In this document: positions 24,789-32,764 of the stretch, in pieces
Layout: each line of letters opens with the position of its first letter
Numbering within the stretch: the first letter of the stretch is position 1
Assembly: GCF_017814975.1 (NCBI RefSeq)
Contig: NZ_JAGIQA010000032.1
Coordinates: forward strand, 1-64,000
DNA from: Cupriavidus consociatus
GTDB taxonomy: Bacteria; Pseudomonadota; Gammaproteobacteria; Burkholderiales; Burkholderiaceae
Reading direction: 5' to 3'
DNA: 64,000 nt
Notes under the pieces: generated by a model
What the model was told of the DNA's origin: nothing
Seen by the model: the letters and a program-made list of their open reading frames with translations, nothing else
The model's database searches: none
Made by a program: the position numbers and the translations under genes

Positions 24789-25769
24789 ATGAACAGACGT
24801 CAATTCAGCAGAGCTGCCTGTGGGATGTCTCTGGCGGCCATGTCCGCCGCAGCTGTCGCGCAGTCTTCACCCTATCCCACCAAGCCAATCAGGATTATCG
24901 TTAGCAGCGTTGCAGGCGCCCTGCTCGACGCATCCACCCGCCTGTACGCGGACCGCATGTCGCGCTACCTCAAGCAGCCTGTGGTCGTGGAGAACATGCC
25001 CGGCGCCAGTTCGATGCTGGGTGCCCGCTATGTCGCTCGCTCGGCAGCGGACGGCTATACGCTCCTTGCGTTCGCCAATACGGTGCTGACCATGCCCGGG
25101 CTGGTGAAGGGCGCAGGCTACGACTTCAACAAGGACTTCGTAGCGCTAGGGGAAATGGCACGTGCCCCGGCGCTGCTGGTGGTCGGCGGGGCATCTCAGT
25201 ACAAGACGCTGGACGCCCTCGTGAAGGCCGCTAAGCAGCAGCCCGGAACGCTGACGTTCGGCTCCGGTGGCCAGGGAACCACGTCGCATCTGCCGGTCGA
25301 ACTCTTTGCCAGGAGTGCGGGTATCAGCTTGACGCACGTCCCCTACAAGGGGGTTGCGGCGATCGCGCCTGACCTGATTGCCGGCCGGGTGAGCTGCATG
25401 ATGGGGACTGCAACGTCCTTGTACGGCTCGATCCAGGCGGGCTCCATGCGCGCACTTGCCATCTCTTCCGACATCCGGTCGGCAAAGTTCCCCAATGTTC
25501 CGACGTTCAAGGAACTGGGCTATCCCGAAGCCACCTATAGCATCTTTGTCGGCATGGCGGCTCCGGCGGGGATTCCGAAGGCAGTCCAGGCCAGGCTTGC
25601 TGAGGCCATCGAAGCCGCGCGCTCCGATCCGGCGCTGCAGACCAGACTCGCCGCGCTGGACCAGGAAGTCTCCGATGTCCGCACGCCTCAACAATTCCAG
25701 GCGTTCCTGCAGGCCGAAGAGAAGCGGACCATGCAACTGATCAAGGGCGCGAAGATCCGGCCGGAATGA
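24789..25769 (+). CDS. Bug/TctC family extracytoplasmic solute-binding protein (second copy)
   Basis: The 326-aa protein has an N-terminus NRRQFSRAACGMSLAAMSA like a signal peptide, possibly Tat-related but with only RRQF. The mature part has YPTKPIRIIVSSVAGALLD, VVENMPGASSMLGARYVARS, AADGYTLLAF and VPTFKELGYPEATYS, and is closely related to the Bug protein at 22960. AGGAGA lies eight bases before the ATG. No membrane TctAB partners are nearby. The gene directly precedes a sigma54 activator, so binding protein and regulator may form a sensing pair. Confidence 0.92.
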   Translation: MNRRQFSRAACGMSLAAMSAAAVAQSSPYPTKPIRIIVSSVAGALLDASTRLYADRMSRYLKQPVVVENMPGASSMLGARYVARSAADGYTLLAFANTVLTMPGLVKGAGYDFNKDFVALGEMARAPALLVVGGASQYKTLDALVKAAKQQPGTLTFGSGGQGTTSHLPVELFARSAGISLTHVPYKGVAAIAPDLIAGRVSCMMGTATSLYGSIQAGSMRALAISSDIRSAKFPNVPTFKELGYPEATYSIFVGMAAPAGIPKAVQARLAEAIEAARSDPALQTRLAALDQEVSDVRTPQQFQAFLQAEEKRTMQLIKGAKIRPE

Positions 25770-25812
25770 TTTTCACGGGCCGGTAATGGAGCGACCACCA
25801 TGGTGAACGAAC

Positions 25813-27492
25813 ATGAAACGTGAACCGAAAGGAATTCTCGTCCTGGACGAGCATGGGACAACGACGTTTTCCAGCGCTCTGGGGCAGGACTCGCTGATCA
25901 GCCAGGTGCTCTGCAGGCTTTGGCAGAACCGTGGGCGGGTACCGGTCAAGCGGTTGTCGGCCCTCACGGAACTGGACCACCCGATGACGGTCGCCGCCAT
26001 CCCGACACGGGATGCCGTCTGCTTTCTCATCTTTGATTCCCAGGAAGCGGACGACTTCAGCGAGTTCCTCGCCGGCGTGGATGTTGCTGAGGACATCCTT
26101 CGCCATCTCATCACGGATCCGCACAAGGCAATGGTCGTCGTCGACAGCGATAGCAGGATCACATACATGAGCCCCATCCACGAGCGCTTCTTCGGCCTTC
26201 GGCACGGGGAAGCGATCGGCAAGGATGTAAGTGCCGTGATCGAAAACACACGGTTGCACGAAGTCGTCTCCACAGGCAAGGGGCAGGTCGCTCAACTGCA
26301 GGAAATGAACGGCGTCACGCGCGTCGTCTCGCGGTACCCGATTCTCGACCGGAACAGGCGGGTAGTCGCGGCTGTCGGGCAGGTGATATTCAAAGGGCCG
26401 GAGTCCATCCGACGGCTCACGGTCGAGCTGACCAAGGTAAGGCAGGAACTGGACTTCTACCGCCGGGAACTTTCCGGCATCCGCAACCGCAGTTACGGGC
26501 TGGACCAGATTGTGGGCAGCAGCGATGCCGTGCGGCGCCTCAAAGACGATATCCTGCGCCTCGCACCACTTGACGTGCCCGTCCTGCTGACCGGCGAAAG
26601 CGGGACAGGCAAGGAGATGGTCGCGCATGCCATCCACATGCTGAGCCCGCGCAGCGATAAGCCTCTGGTGCTGGTGAACGCCGCTGCGATGCCGCCGAAC
26701 CTGGTCGAGAGCGAGCTGTTCGGCTACGAGCCCGGCGCCTTCACCGGCGCGGACCGCAAGGGCCGAAAGGGAAAATTCGAAGCGGCGGACAGCGGCACAC
26801 TTTTCCTGGACGAGATTGGCGACATGCCCGTCGACATGCAGGTGAAGCTGCTGCGGATCCTTCAGGATGGCCGGTTTGAGCGTATTGGTGGCGATCGTGC
26901 CCTGCATTCGGATTTCCGGCTCATTTCCGCCAGCAATCGCGATTTCAGTGCGATGATCGCGAACGCGACTTTCCGCCTGGATCTGTTCTATCGCATCAGC
27001 GCGGTCACGCTCCGTCTGCCGCCGCTGCGCGAGCGCCTCGAGGACATCCCTGAACTGGCCGACAGCTTCCTTGAAGCCTTCTCGATCCGGCATGGCGTCC
27101 CGAAGAAATCCATTTCCGCATCTACCATCCGGTTCCTGCAAACGCGTTCCTGGCCCGGCAATGTCCGGCAGCTGCAGCATGCGATCGACCGCGCAGCCAT
27201 CTTCTGCGACGGTCCCGTGCTGTCCATTCGCGACTTCGGAAGCATCGAATGCATCGAACCGGGCGCCGACGGCGCGCAGGGCGACGGTGCGCAGACCAGA
27301 GCGAAGCCGGGCAGTTATGAGATCCGCGAGGCTACCGCGCGCGTCGAGTCCGAGATGATCATGGAAGCCATGCGGCGCGCGGGTGGCAACAAATCGCGTG
27401 TCGCAGAGCAGCTTGGCATTTCCCGTTCGTATCTCTACAAGCGTCTCAGCATGATGGAGAGCGCCAGGAACGAAAGCCTGGTTTCAGGGTAG
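25813..27492 (+). CDS. Sigma54-dependent transcriptional activator, paralogue of the one at 10661
   Basis: The 559-aa protein has the same architecture as the 10661 activator: N-terminal sensor, PAS-like segment (HKAMVVVDSDSRITYMSP), AAA+ domain with GESGTGKE, GAFTGAD and FLDEIGDMP, and a Fis-type HTH (GGNKSRVAEQLGISRSYLYKRL). Long blocks in the AAA+ domain are identical to the other activator, whereas the first 90 residues differ more. No RpoN promoter with good spacing was found nearby, so its target is unknown; a target outside the window is possible. It follows the second Bug gene by 43 bases. Confidence 0.95.
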   Translation: MKREPKGILVLDEHGTTTFSSALGQDSLISQVLCRLWQNRGRVPVKRLSALTELDHPMTVAAIPTRDAVCFLIFDSQEADDFSEFLAGVDVAEDILRHLITDPHKAMVVVDSDSRITYMSPIHERFFGLRHGEAIGKDVSAVIENTRLHEVVSTGKGQVAQLQEMNGVTRVVSRYPILDRNRRVVAAVGQVIFKGPESIRRLTVELTKVRQELDFYRRELSGIRNRSYGLDQIVGSSDAVRRLKDDILRLAPLDVPVLLTGESGTGKEMVAHAIHMLSPRSDKPLVLVNAAAMPPNLVESELFGYEPGAFTGADRKGRKGKFEAADSGTLFLDEIGDMPVDMQVKLLRILQDGRFERIGGDRALHSDFRLISASNRDFSAMIANATFRLDLFYRISAVTLRLPPLRERLEDIPELADSFLEAFSIRHGVPKKSISASTIRFLQTRSWPGNVRQLQHAIDRAAIFCDGPVLSIRDFGSIECIEPGADGAQGDGAQTRAKPGSYEIREATARVESEMIMEAMRRAGGNKSRVAEQLGISRSYLYKRLSMMESARNESLVSG

Positions 27493-27566
27493 CAGTCCCT
27501 GCTGTCACGCGCGCGCTGCAGCGCAAGGGGTGCAGTACTGCCAAATGGCGGGATGTGATCTGCACC

Positions 27567-27770
27567 ATGACTATCAATGAATGCTTGGACTACGTCGTGG
27601 TTGGCGCAGGTTCGGCGGGCTGCGCAGTGGCCCGTTTCTGGATCCGGACGCCTGCGGGGATGGCGATTATGTTCCTTTCGCAGTCCTATCACTGTGCGCG
27701 CCTTCGCAACACCGGTTGGGGCTGGAACGCAGTCCGCGTCAAACGAAGATGGGCTGTGCAGTCCCGATTG
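27567..27770 (+). pseudogene. GMC oxidoreductase N-terminal remnant
   Basis: The frame from an ATG at 27567 reads MTINECLDYVVVGAGSAGCA, the FAD-binding start of glucose-methanol-choline oxidoreductases. The continuation shifts frame and decays within about 60 codons; no further GMC motif follows. The remaining 450-500 residues of the family are absent. It is a short gene relic between the activator and the MmgE/PrpD gene. Confidence 0.65.
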
Positions 27771-27796
27771 CGCCGAAAGGGCCGACCGGACAACCA

Positions 27797-27836
27797 TGCT
27801 TTGCGATGGCCCGATGCATCGGGCCATCGCAAAGCA
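27797..27836. repeat. Perfect 40-bp palindrome
   Basis: The 20-base arm starts TGCTTTGCGATGGCCC and meets its exact complement with no loop (centre GATGCATC). It lies 10 bases past the stop of the minus-strand MmgE/PrpD gene. As RNA it would form a long hairpin, but no T-run follows on either strand. It may be a factor-dependent terminator, an RNA-processing site or a mobile-element relic. Confidence 0.9.
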
Positions 27837-27846
27837 CAGAGCCAGA

Positions 27847-29205
27847 TCAGGCGATCAGGCGCAGCACCGACGAAAACGGCTGGCCGTCCCGCAATCCGTG
27901 CACAGCCCCGATCAGGTCGTCGGCATTCACAGCGCTGCGCCCGAAATCCAGACAGTCGATGACTTTGTCCCGCAATTGCAGGGCTGACATGCGCTTGCTG
28001 GGACTGCCGCACACATCATCGGCCTTGATGTGCAGTTGCGGGCCATTAGACAGTGCAACGTCGAAGGCTACTGGCACCATGCCCAGGAATGGGTTGGTGT
28101 CATCGGCTTCGATGGTAATGCGCTCTGCGGCGAACGCGCCGATGCGTTCGTCGCGAATCGCTGTTTCGGTGAAGTCGCCGATGCGAACTGCGCCGCGTTC
28201 CAGGCCGACGGCGACCGTGTAGGCAATGCTGAACTGTGCATCGACCACGCCGGCGCTGCGGCAGTCGAACTTGCGTCCCACCATGTTCACGGCCTGCCCG
28301 CTCACGCGAATGCGAATCTGCCTGATATCGCTGGAGCGCAGGCCTTGCGCGTGAAGCTGCAGGGCGAGGTCGATCGGAGCATGCGTGAAGCGACAGGCCG
28401 GGTAGGGCTTCAGGCTCAGGTCCTCCGGCAGGTCGCACCGGTCAATGCCGGCGCGGACCGCGTCGAGATCGAACTTGCCGTCCTGATACAGATTGATGAA
28501 GCCGGCCTTGCCTTCGAAGACGTTGCGCGGGCCGTCGATGCCGGCCTGGGCAAGCGCGACTGACATCACGACATTCTTGACCATCTGCGCCGGCTGGAAG
28601 CGTTTGGCCAGGCTGCCGTCGATGATCGACTGAAGACTGCCGGCCGTCTGCGTGAGCTGGTGGCCCAGTGCATTGACAGTGGTATCCGCATTCCAGCGCC
28701 GAAGGCGGGCCATGGCCAGAACGGCCCCCACGGAACCGCTGATCACGCTGTAGTTCCATCCGCGCGAACCTTTCGGACCACCGGCGCGGCCGATGCGCAT
28801 GGCGCCGTCGACGCCAACTGCAAGCGCGGTCAGGAACTCGCGGCCGTCGCAGTCCGGACGGTTTTCCTCTACATCGGCGATCAGCCCGGGGAGCACCATG
28901 CCATTGGCGTGCAACGGCACTTTGTCATCGGTATCGTCATAGTCCAGCGCATGCATGCTGACTGCATTGAGAAATGCGGCAACCGGCGCGCTTGCGTGGC
29001 CGAAGCCGCCCCAGACGGAGCAATCCCCCGCGCCCCAGCGTGCCATGGCAGAACGGGCTTCTGGCAGGCCTGGCGCGTGCAGGCCGGCAAGCGCACAGGC
29101 AAGGCTGTCGATCAGGCCGTCGACGGTCGCGTCGATGGTTTCGCCACGCAGCTTGTCGTATTCGCGGCTGACGGCATTTGAGGCGAGCAGATTTGCGATA
29201 TCCAT
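27847..29205 (-). CDS. MmgE/PrpD family protein (first copy)
   Basis: The 452-aa protein has an N-terminal all-helical domain (GLIDSLACALAGL, SAPVAAFLNAVSMHALDYDDT) and a C-terminal domain beginning near VRAGIDRCDLPEDLSLKPYP, ACRFTHAPIDLALQLH. This is the 2-methylcitrate dehydratase/cis-aconitate decarboxylase/epimerase fold, acting on polycarboxylates without an Fe-S cluster. It diverges from two further paralogues at 29453 and 30838, with LysR-type dyads in between. The substrate cannot be read from the sequence. There is no PrpB or PrpC nearby, so a methylcitrate cycle role is unlikely. Confidence 0.9.
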   Translation of the reverse strand: MDIANLLASNAVSREYDKLRGETIDATVDGLIDSLACALAGLHAPGLPEARSAMARWGAGDCSVWGGFGHASAPVAAFLNAVSMHALDYDDTDDKVPLHANGMVLPGLIADVEENRPDCDGREFLTALAVGVDGAMRIGRAGGPKGSRGWNYSVISGSVGAVLAMARLRRWNADTTVNALGHQLTQTAGSLQSIIDGSLAKRFQPAQMVKNVVMSVALAQAGIDGPRNVFEGKAGFINLYQDGKFDLDAVRAGIDRCDLPEDLSLKPYPACRFTHAPIDLALQLHAQGLRSSDIRQIRIRVSGQAVNMVGRKFDCRSAGVVDAQFSIAYTVAVGLERGAVRIGDFTETAIRDERIGAFAAERITIEADDTNPFLGMVPVAFDVALSNGPQLHIKADDVCGSPSKRMSALQLRDKVIDCLDFGRSAVNADDLIGAVHGLRDGQPFSSVLRLIA

Positions 29206-29285
29206 GGTGAGATGGGAAAGTTGTAAACGCGTCGAGTATCAGCCTGGCACCAGCGTACGGCCAGTCGCTTTTTTTCGACGTCAGC

Positions 29286-29338
29286 GTAAGCGGCCCTTAC
29301 GAGCGCGAGCTTGGATTCCGATGGTCAGGATTGCTTAC
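29286..29338. promoter_or_regulatory. Second pair of LysR-type dyads, between MmgE/PrpD genes
   Basis: GTAAGCGGCCCTTAC (29286-29300) is a dyad with a T-N11-A core. GTCAGGATTGCTTAC (29324-29338) matches 13 of 15 positions of the perfect dyad at 22725. Centres are 38 bases apart, close to the 35 bases at 22689-22739. The same LysR protein probably controls both divergent regions. Confidence 0.65.
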
Positions 29339-29452
29339 GCTTCCCCTCAGAAGAACTGACTCGACATGGCTGGCAGCACACATTGACAATAAGAAAAATC
29401 TAAGGTCGCCCCCTCGTCCCTTATCGGGCGCACTATTCGGAGACAACCACTC

Positions 29453-30835
29453 ATGACACAAGCCGTCGACCTGTCGCACGATTTCGCCACGTTTGTCGCC
29501 GATACGCGGTACATCAATCTCCCTGCCGAGGCGGTCGAAGGGGCAAAGAAGAGCATTCTCGATACGCTGGGTGTCATCCTCGCAGCGACTGGTGTGGAGC
29601 CGGCCGTGAAGGGCGTGAATGCCCTGGTGCGCGAAGCGGGCGGGGCTGAAGAGAGCACGCTGCTCGGCTTTGGCGGACGCGCGCCGGCTCTGTGGGCCGC
29701 TTTCCATAACGGCGCGCTGGCGCACTGCCTGGACTTCGACGACCATGCCCCGGAGGGCCATCACCCCAGCAGCTCCATCGTGCCTGCCGTGTTTGCCCTG
29801 GCGGAACGCGCCGGTGGCGTCTCGGGGCGAGAGCTGATTGCCGCGGTCGCCGCGGGACAGGACATGTTCCTGCGCATCCGGCGCAACGTGGCAAACCGGC
29901 AGGACTGGCACCTGACGACGGTAATCGGTGTCTATTCCGCGGCTGCAGCTGCGGCCCATGTGCTTGGCCTGAGCCGTGAGCAGATCGTCGATACGTTCGG
30001 TATTGCCGGCATGCAGTGCTGCGGCACGATGGAGCTGGCATATGGTGTCGGCAGCGACCTGCGCGGGATGTATGCAGGCTTCACGACGAAGGGCGCCGTG
30101 CTCGCCGCGCTGCTGGCGGAGAAGGGCGTAACGGGCGTCAAGAGCATGTTTGAAGGCAAAGCGGGCTTCTTCAACGTCTACTTTCACGGGGAGTATGACC
30201 GGGCGAACATGCTGAAAGACCTCGGCGAACGCTATGACGGCGGTTCCCTCCTCTACAAGCCGTGGCCTTCCTGCGGCGCCTCGCACGGATTTATCCATGC
30301 GACGCTGGAACTGATGAAGGAGCACCGGCTGACGGTCGGGGACATCGAACAGATCCGTGTCAACGTCGGCGATTTCCAAAAGCAGTTGTGCGAACCGAAC
30401 GAGAGCCGCCGGCGTCCGGCGACATCCGTCGATGCCAAATTCAGCATTCCGTTCTGCGTTGCCGTGGCCGCGACGAAAGGACAGGTGAAAGTCGGCGACT
30501 TCTTCGGGGACGCACTGCGGGACCCGCAGGTGCTGGCCACCGCGCAGAAGGTTGTCCATGTCGTGGACGACAGCTTCGACTGGAAGACGACGTTGCCCAA
30601 GGGCAGGCTCGATATCATCACGCGCGAGGGGCGAACGCTGTCGCGCGTTGGCGACAACGTCCCGGGTGACATCGAATGCCCCATGACCTGGGAATATCTG
30701 TACGACAAGTTCCGGTCCAGCGCGGAGCTTGCCGCGGTGCCGCCGTCAAGCGAGGGCATTCGCAAGGCCCAGGAGATGGTGCGGCATCTCGAAGCGCTTG
30801 ACGATGTGACCGATGTACTGCGTGTACTGGACTGA
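29453..30835 (+). CDS. MmgE/PrpD family protein (second copy)
   Basis: The 460-aa protein has SILDTLGVILAATG in the helical domain, then FHNGALAHCLDFDDHAPEGH and HPSSSIVPAVFALAERAGG, whose histidine-rich loop is the active-site region of the family, and YKPWPSCGASHGFIHATLEL in the C-terminal domain. CGGAGA precedes the ATG. It is followed after two bases by the third paralogue, so the two are co-transcribed and may form a heteromer or act in sequence on related dicarboxylates or tricarboxylates. Confidence 0.9.
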   Translation: MTQAVDLSHDFATFVADTRYINLPAEAVEGAKKSILDTLGVILAATGVEPAVKGVNALVREAGGAEESTLLGFGGRAPALWAAFHNGALAHCLDFDDHAPEGHHPSSSIVPAVFALAERAGGVSGRELIAAVAAGQDMFLRIRRNVANRQDWHLTTVIGVYSAAAAAAHVLGLSREQIVDTFGIAGMQCCGTMELAYGVGSDLRGMYAGFTTKGAVLAALLAEKGVTGVKSMFEGKAGFFNVYFHGEYDRANMLKDLGERYDGGSLLYKPWPSCGASHGFIHATLELMKEHRLTVGDIEQIRVNVGDFQKQLCEPNESRRRPATSVDAKFSIPFCVAVAATKGQVKVGDFFGDALRDPQVLATAQKVVHVVDDSFDWKTTLPKGRLDIITREGRTLSRVGDNVPGDIECPMTWEYLYDKFRSSAELAAVPPSSEGIRKAQEMVRHLEALDDVTDVLRVLD

Positions 30836-30837
30836 AG

Positions 30838-32214
30838 ATGGACGCTACGACGCTCGGTATTGCCCGCTATGTCGCCGAGGCCGGTTTCAATGACTTTCCA
30901 GAAAGGGCCATCCATGAGGCACGCCGTCGCGTCATCGACAGCGTGGCGTGTGCCGCCGCGGCGTATCGGGAACCGTTTTGCGGCAGCATCCGCTCGTTTG
31001 CCGCACGCTATGCCGCAACGCCAGCGGCACGCATCTGGGGCAGCGGGCAGGCCACGTCGATCGAGATGGCCGCGTTTGCCAATGGCACGATGGTGCGCTA
31101 TCAGGATTACAGCGATACGCACCTCGGCAGGAGCAACGGGCACCCGAGCGATATCATCGGCGGGCTGATCGCACTGGCCGAGGCTTGCAGCCTGAGCGGC
31201 GAGGCCCTGGTCACGGCCATCATCGTGGCCTATGAAACGTACTGCAGCCTTTGCGACAGTACCGCGCTGGCATCCCGTGCTGTCGACCAGGCCACGTGCG
31301 CGGCGGCGGGCGCCGCCGCTGGCGCGGCGCGCCTGCTGGGCCTCGGTTACGAGCAGGCCGGTGCGGCCATATCGCTGGCGCTGTCATCCGGCGTGCAGCT
31401 GTACAACGTCCGTGCCGGCGACCTGTCCGACTGGAAGGGCTGTGCCGGACCCAATGGCGCGCGTAACGGCCTGTTCGCCGCGCTGCTGGCCCGCGAAGGA
31501 GTCACGGGACCCACCGCGGTGGTGGAGGGAAAAGGCGGCCTGCGCGACCTTGTGGGCGAACTCGACTGGAAGGCCGGGGCGGGCGCAATGCCGCGCATCG
31601 TCGATACCCATCTTAAATTTCACCCGGTCTGCTATCACGGCCAGGCGGCGGTCGACGCCGCGCTCGCAGTGCGTGCCATGCTCGCTGGGCAGCAGACTCA
31701 GGGGATCGCCTTCATCGAGGCGATCGAGGTGGAAACCTACGAGGCCGCGTTTCGCGCCATGGGTAGCGACCCAACGCGCTGGGCGCCGACGAACCGTGAA
31801 ACCGCGGATCACAGCTTGCCCTATGCCGTCGCCGTGGCCTGGATGAATGGCAAGCTGACGTCTGCCGACTATGAGCGCGAGCGGTTGGAGGATGCGGCAA
31901 TCCGCAGTCTGATGGCCCGGGTCCGCGTTGGCGCCTCAGCCGAACTGACGCAGGCATTCCCCGCGCATTCACGCAGCCGGGTCACAGTCCGGATGAAGGA
32001 CGGTGCGGTGTACAGCCATCTGCAGGATGATCCCAAGGGAAGCGCTGCCAATCCGCTGACCGACGCGGAACTCGAGTCGAAGTTCCTTGAGCTTTACCGT
32101 TCCTGGGGGGACGGCCAGAGGGGCCGCCAGACCCTGGACATGTTGTGGTCAGTCGACCGACTGGCCGACATCTCGCAATTGGCGGACAGGCTTTGCGAAG
32201 CGCCTGAAGCGTAA
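30838..32214 (+). CDS. MmgE/PrpD family protein (third copy)
   Basis: The 458-aa protein has RRRVIDSVACAAAAY and FANGTMVRYQDYSDTHLGRS, with a GHPSDIIGGLIALAEA loop, in the helical domain, and LKFHPVCYHGQAAVDAALAV in the C-terminal part. Here the D-x-H loop reads YSDTHLGRSNGHPSD, longer than in the second copy, hinting at a different substrate. It starts two bases after the stop of its neighbour and ends the operon. Enzyme activity within the family (dehydratase, decarboxylase, epimerase) is undecided. Confidence 0.9.
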   Translation: MDATTLGIARYVAEAGFNDFPERAIHEARRRVIDSVACAAAAYREPFCGSIRSFAARYAATPAARIWGSGQATSIEMAAFANGTMVRYQDYSDTHLGRSNGHPSDIIGGLIALAEACSLSGEALVTAIIVAYETYCSLCDSTALASRAVDQATCAAAGAAAGAARLLGLGYEQAGAAISLALSSGVQLYNVRAGDLSDWKGCAGPNGARNGLFAALLAREGVTGPTAVVEGKGGLRDLVGELDWKAGAGAMPRIVDTHLKFHPVCYHGQAAVDAALAVRAMLAGQQTQGIAFIEAIEVETYEAAFRAMGSDPTRWAPTNRETADHSLPYAVAVAWMNGKLTSADYERERLEDAAIRSLMARVRVGASAELTQAFPAHSRSRVTVRMKDGAVYSHLQDDPKGSAANPLTDAELESKFLELYRSWGDGQRGRQTLDMLWSVDRLADISQLADRLCEAPEA

Positions 32215-32764
32215 GCCGTAGGCGCCGGGCCATCCGGCTAATCGGATAGCCGGTGGCATCAACGTCGCTGGCGCCGGCGACGGCGCTCGCCTCCGTTCCC
32301 TTTTTGTTTCCCGCCAAACGCCGCGCACCACAGCCGAAGGCGTCCCACCGGTGGTGCGATGAGCAGAGGCCACTTCGTAATCCGGGTTCGTTCATCCGTG
32401 GCTTCTATCCTGATCTGCGATTGGCAATCTGCTTATGCCCCGTACCGTCAGTTCATCAGGCCGTTCGTCGACTGCGACGACGCGCTCTTGCCTACTTTTG
32501 CCGATCGGGTAAATGTAGATCGCCCGCTACGGCGGCGAGCCAGCAGCGGCTGCCAAAAGTACTAATCATCCCCGCGCAATCCCACCGAAGAACCATTTTT
32601 CGACCAAAACAGCGTCAGCAAAACTTACCAATATCACCAAAAAAAGCGACTCGACTTTTGGTCCCCCGAAACTGAAACTTGACCTCACAGCACGAGACGC
32701 CGACCGGATGCCATCACATTCTCCGACGTGACAGCTTGCTGCAGTGAAACCAAGGAAACCAATC
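32215..32764. other. 550-base gap before the acyl-CoA dehydrogenase operon
   Basis: A 7-bp hairpin (CCGGCTA with TAGCCGG, about 32234-32253) follows the MmgE/PrpD stop without a T-run. The rest has no convincing gene. The last 190 bases are noticeably richer in A and likely hold the promoter of the downstream operon, but no clear -35/-10 or RpoN element can be named. Confidence 0.5.

Noticed and set aside
25741..27180. 479-codon minus-strand frame opposite the second sigma54 activator
   Set aside because: A similar frame lies opposite the paralogous activator, showing that it follows from codon use in the conserved gene, not from a real protein.
29355..29374. Possible RpoN promoter TGGCTGGCAGCACACATTGA before the second MmgE/PrpD gene
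   Set aside because: The -12 GC is missing and spacing does not fit; the LysR dyads explain the region better.
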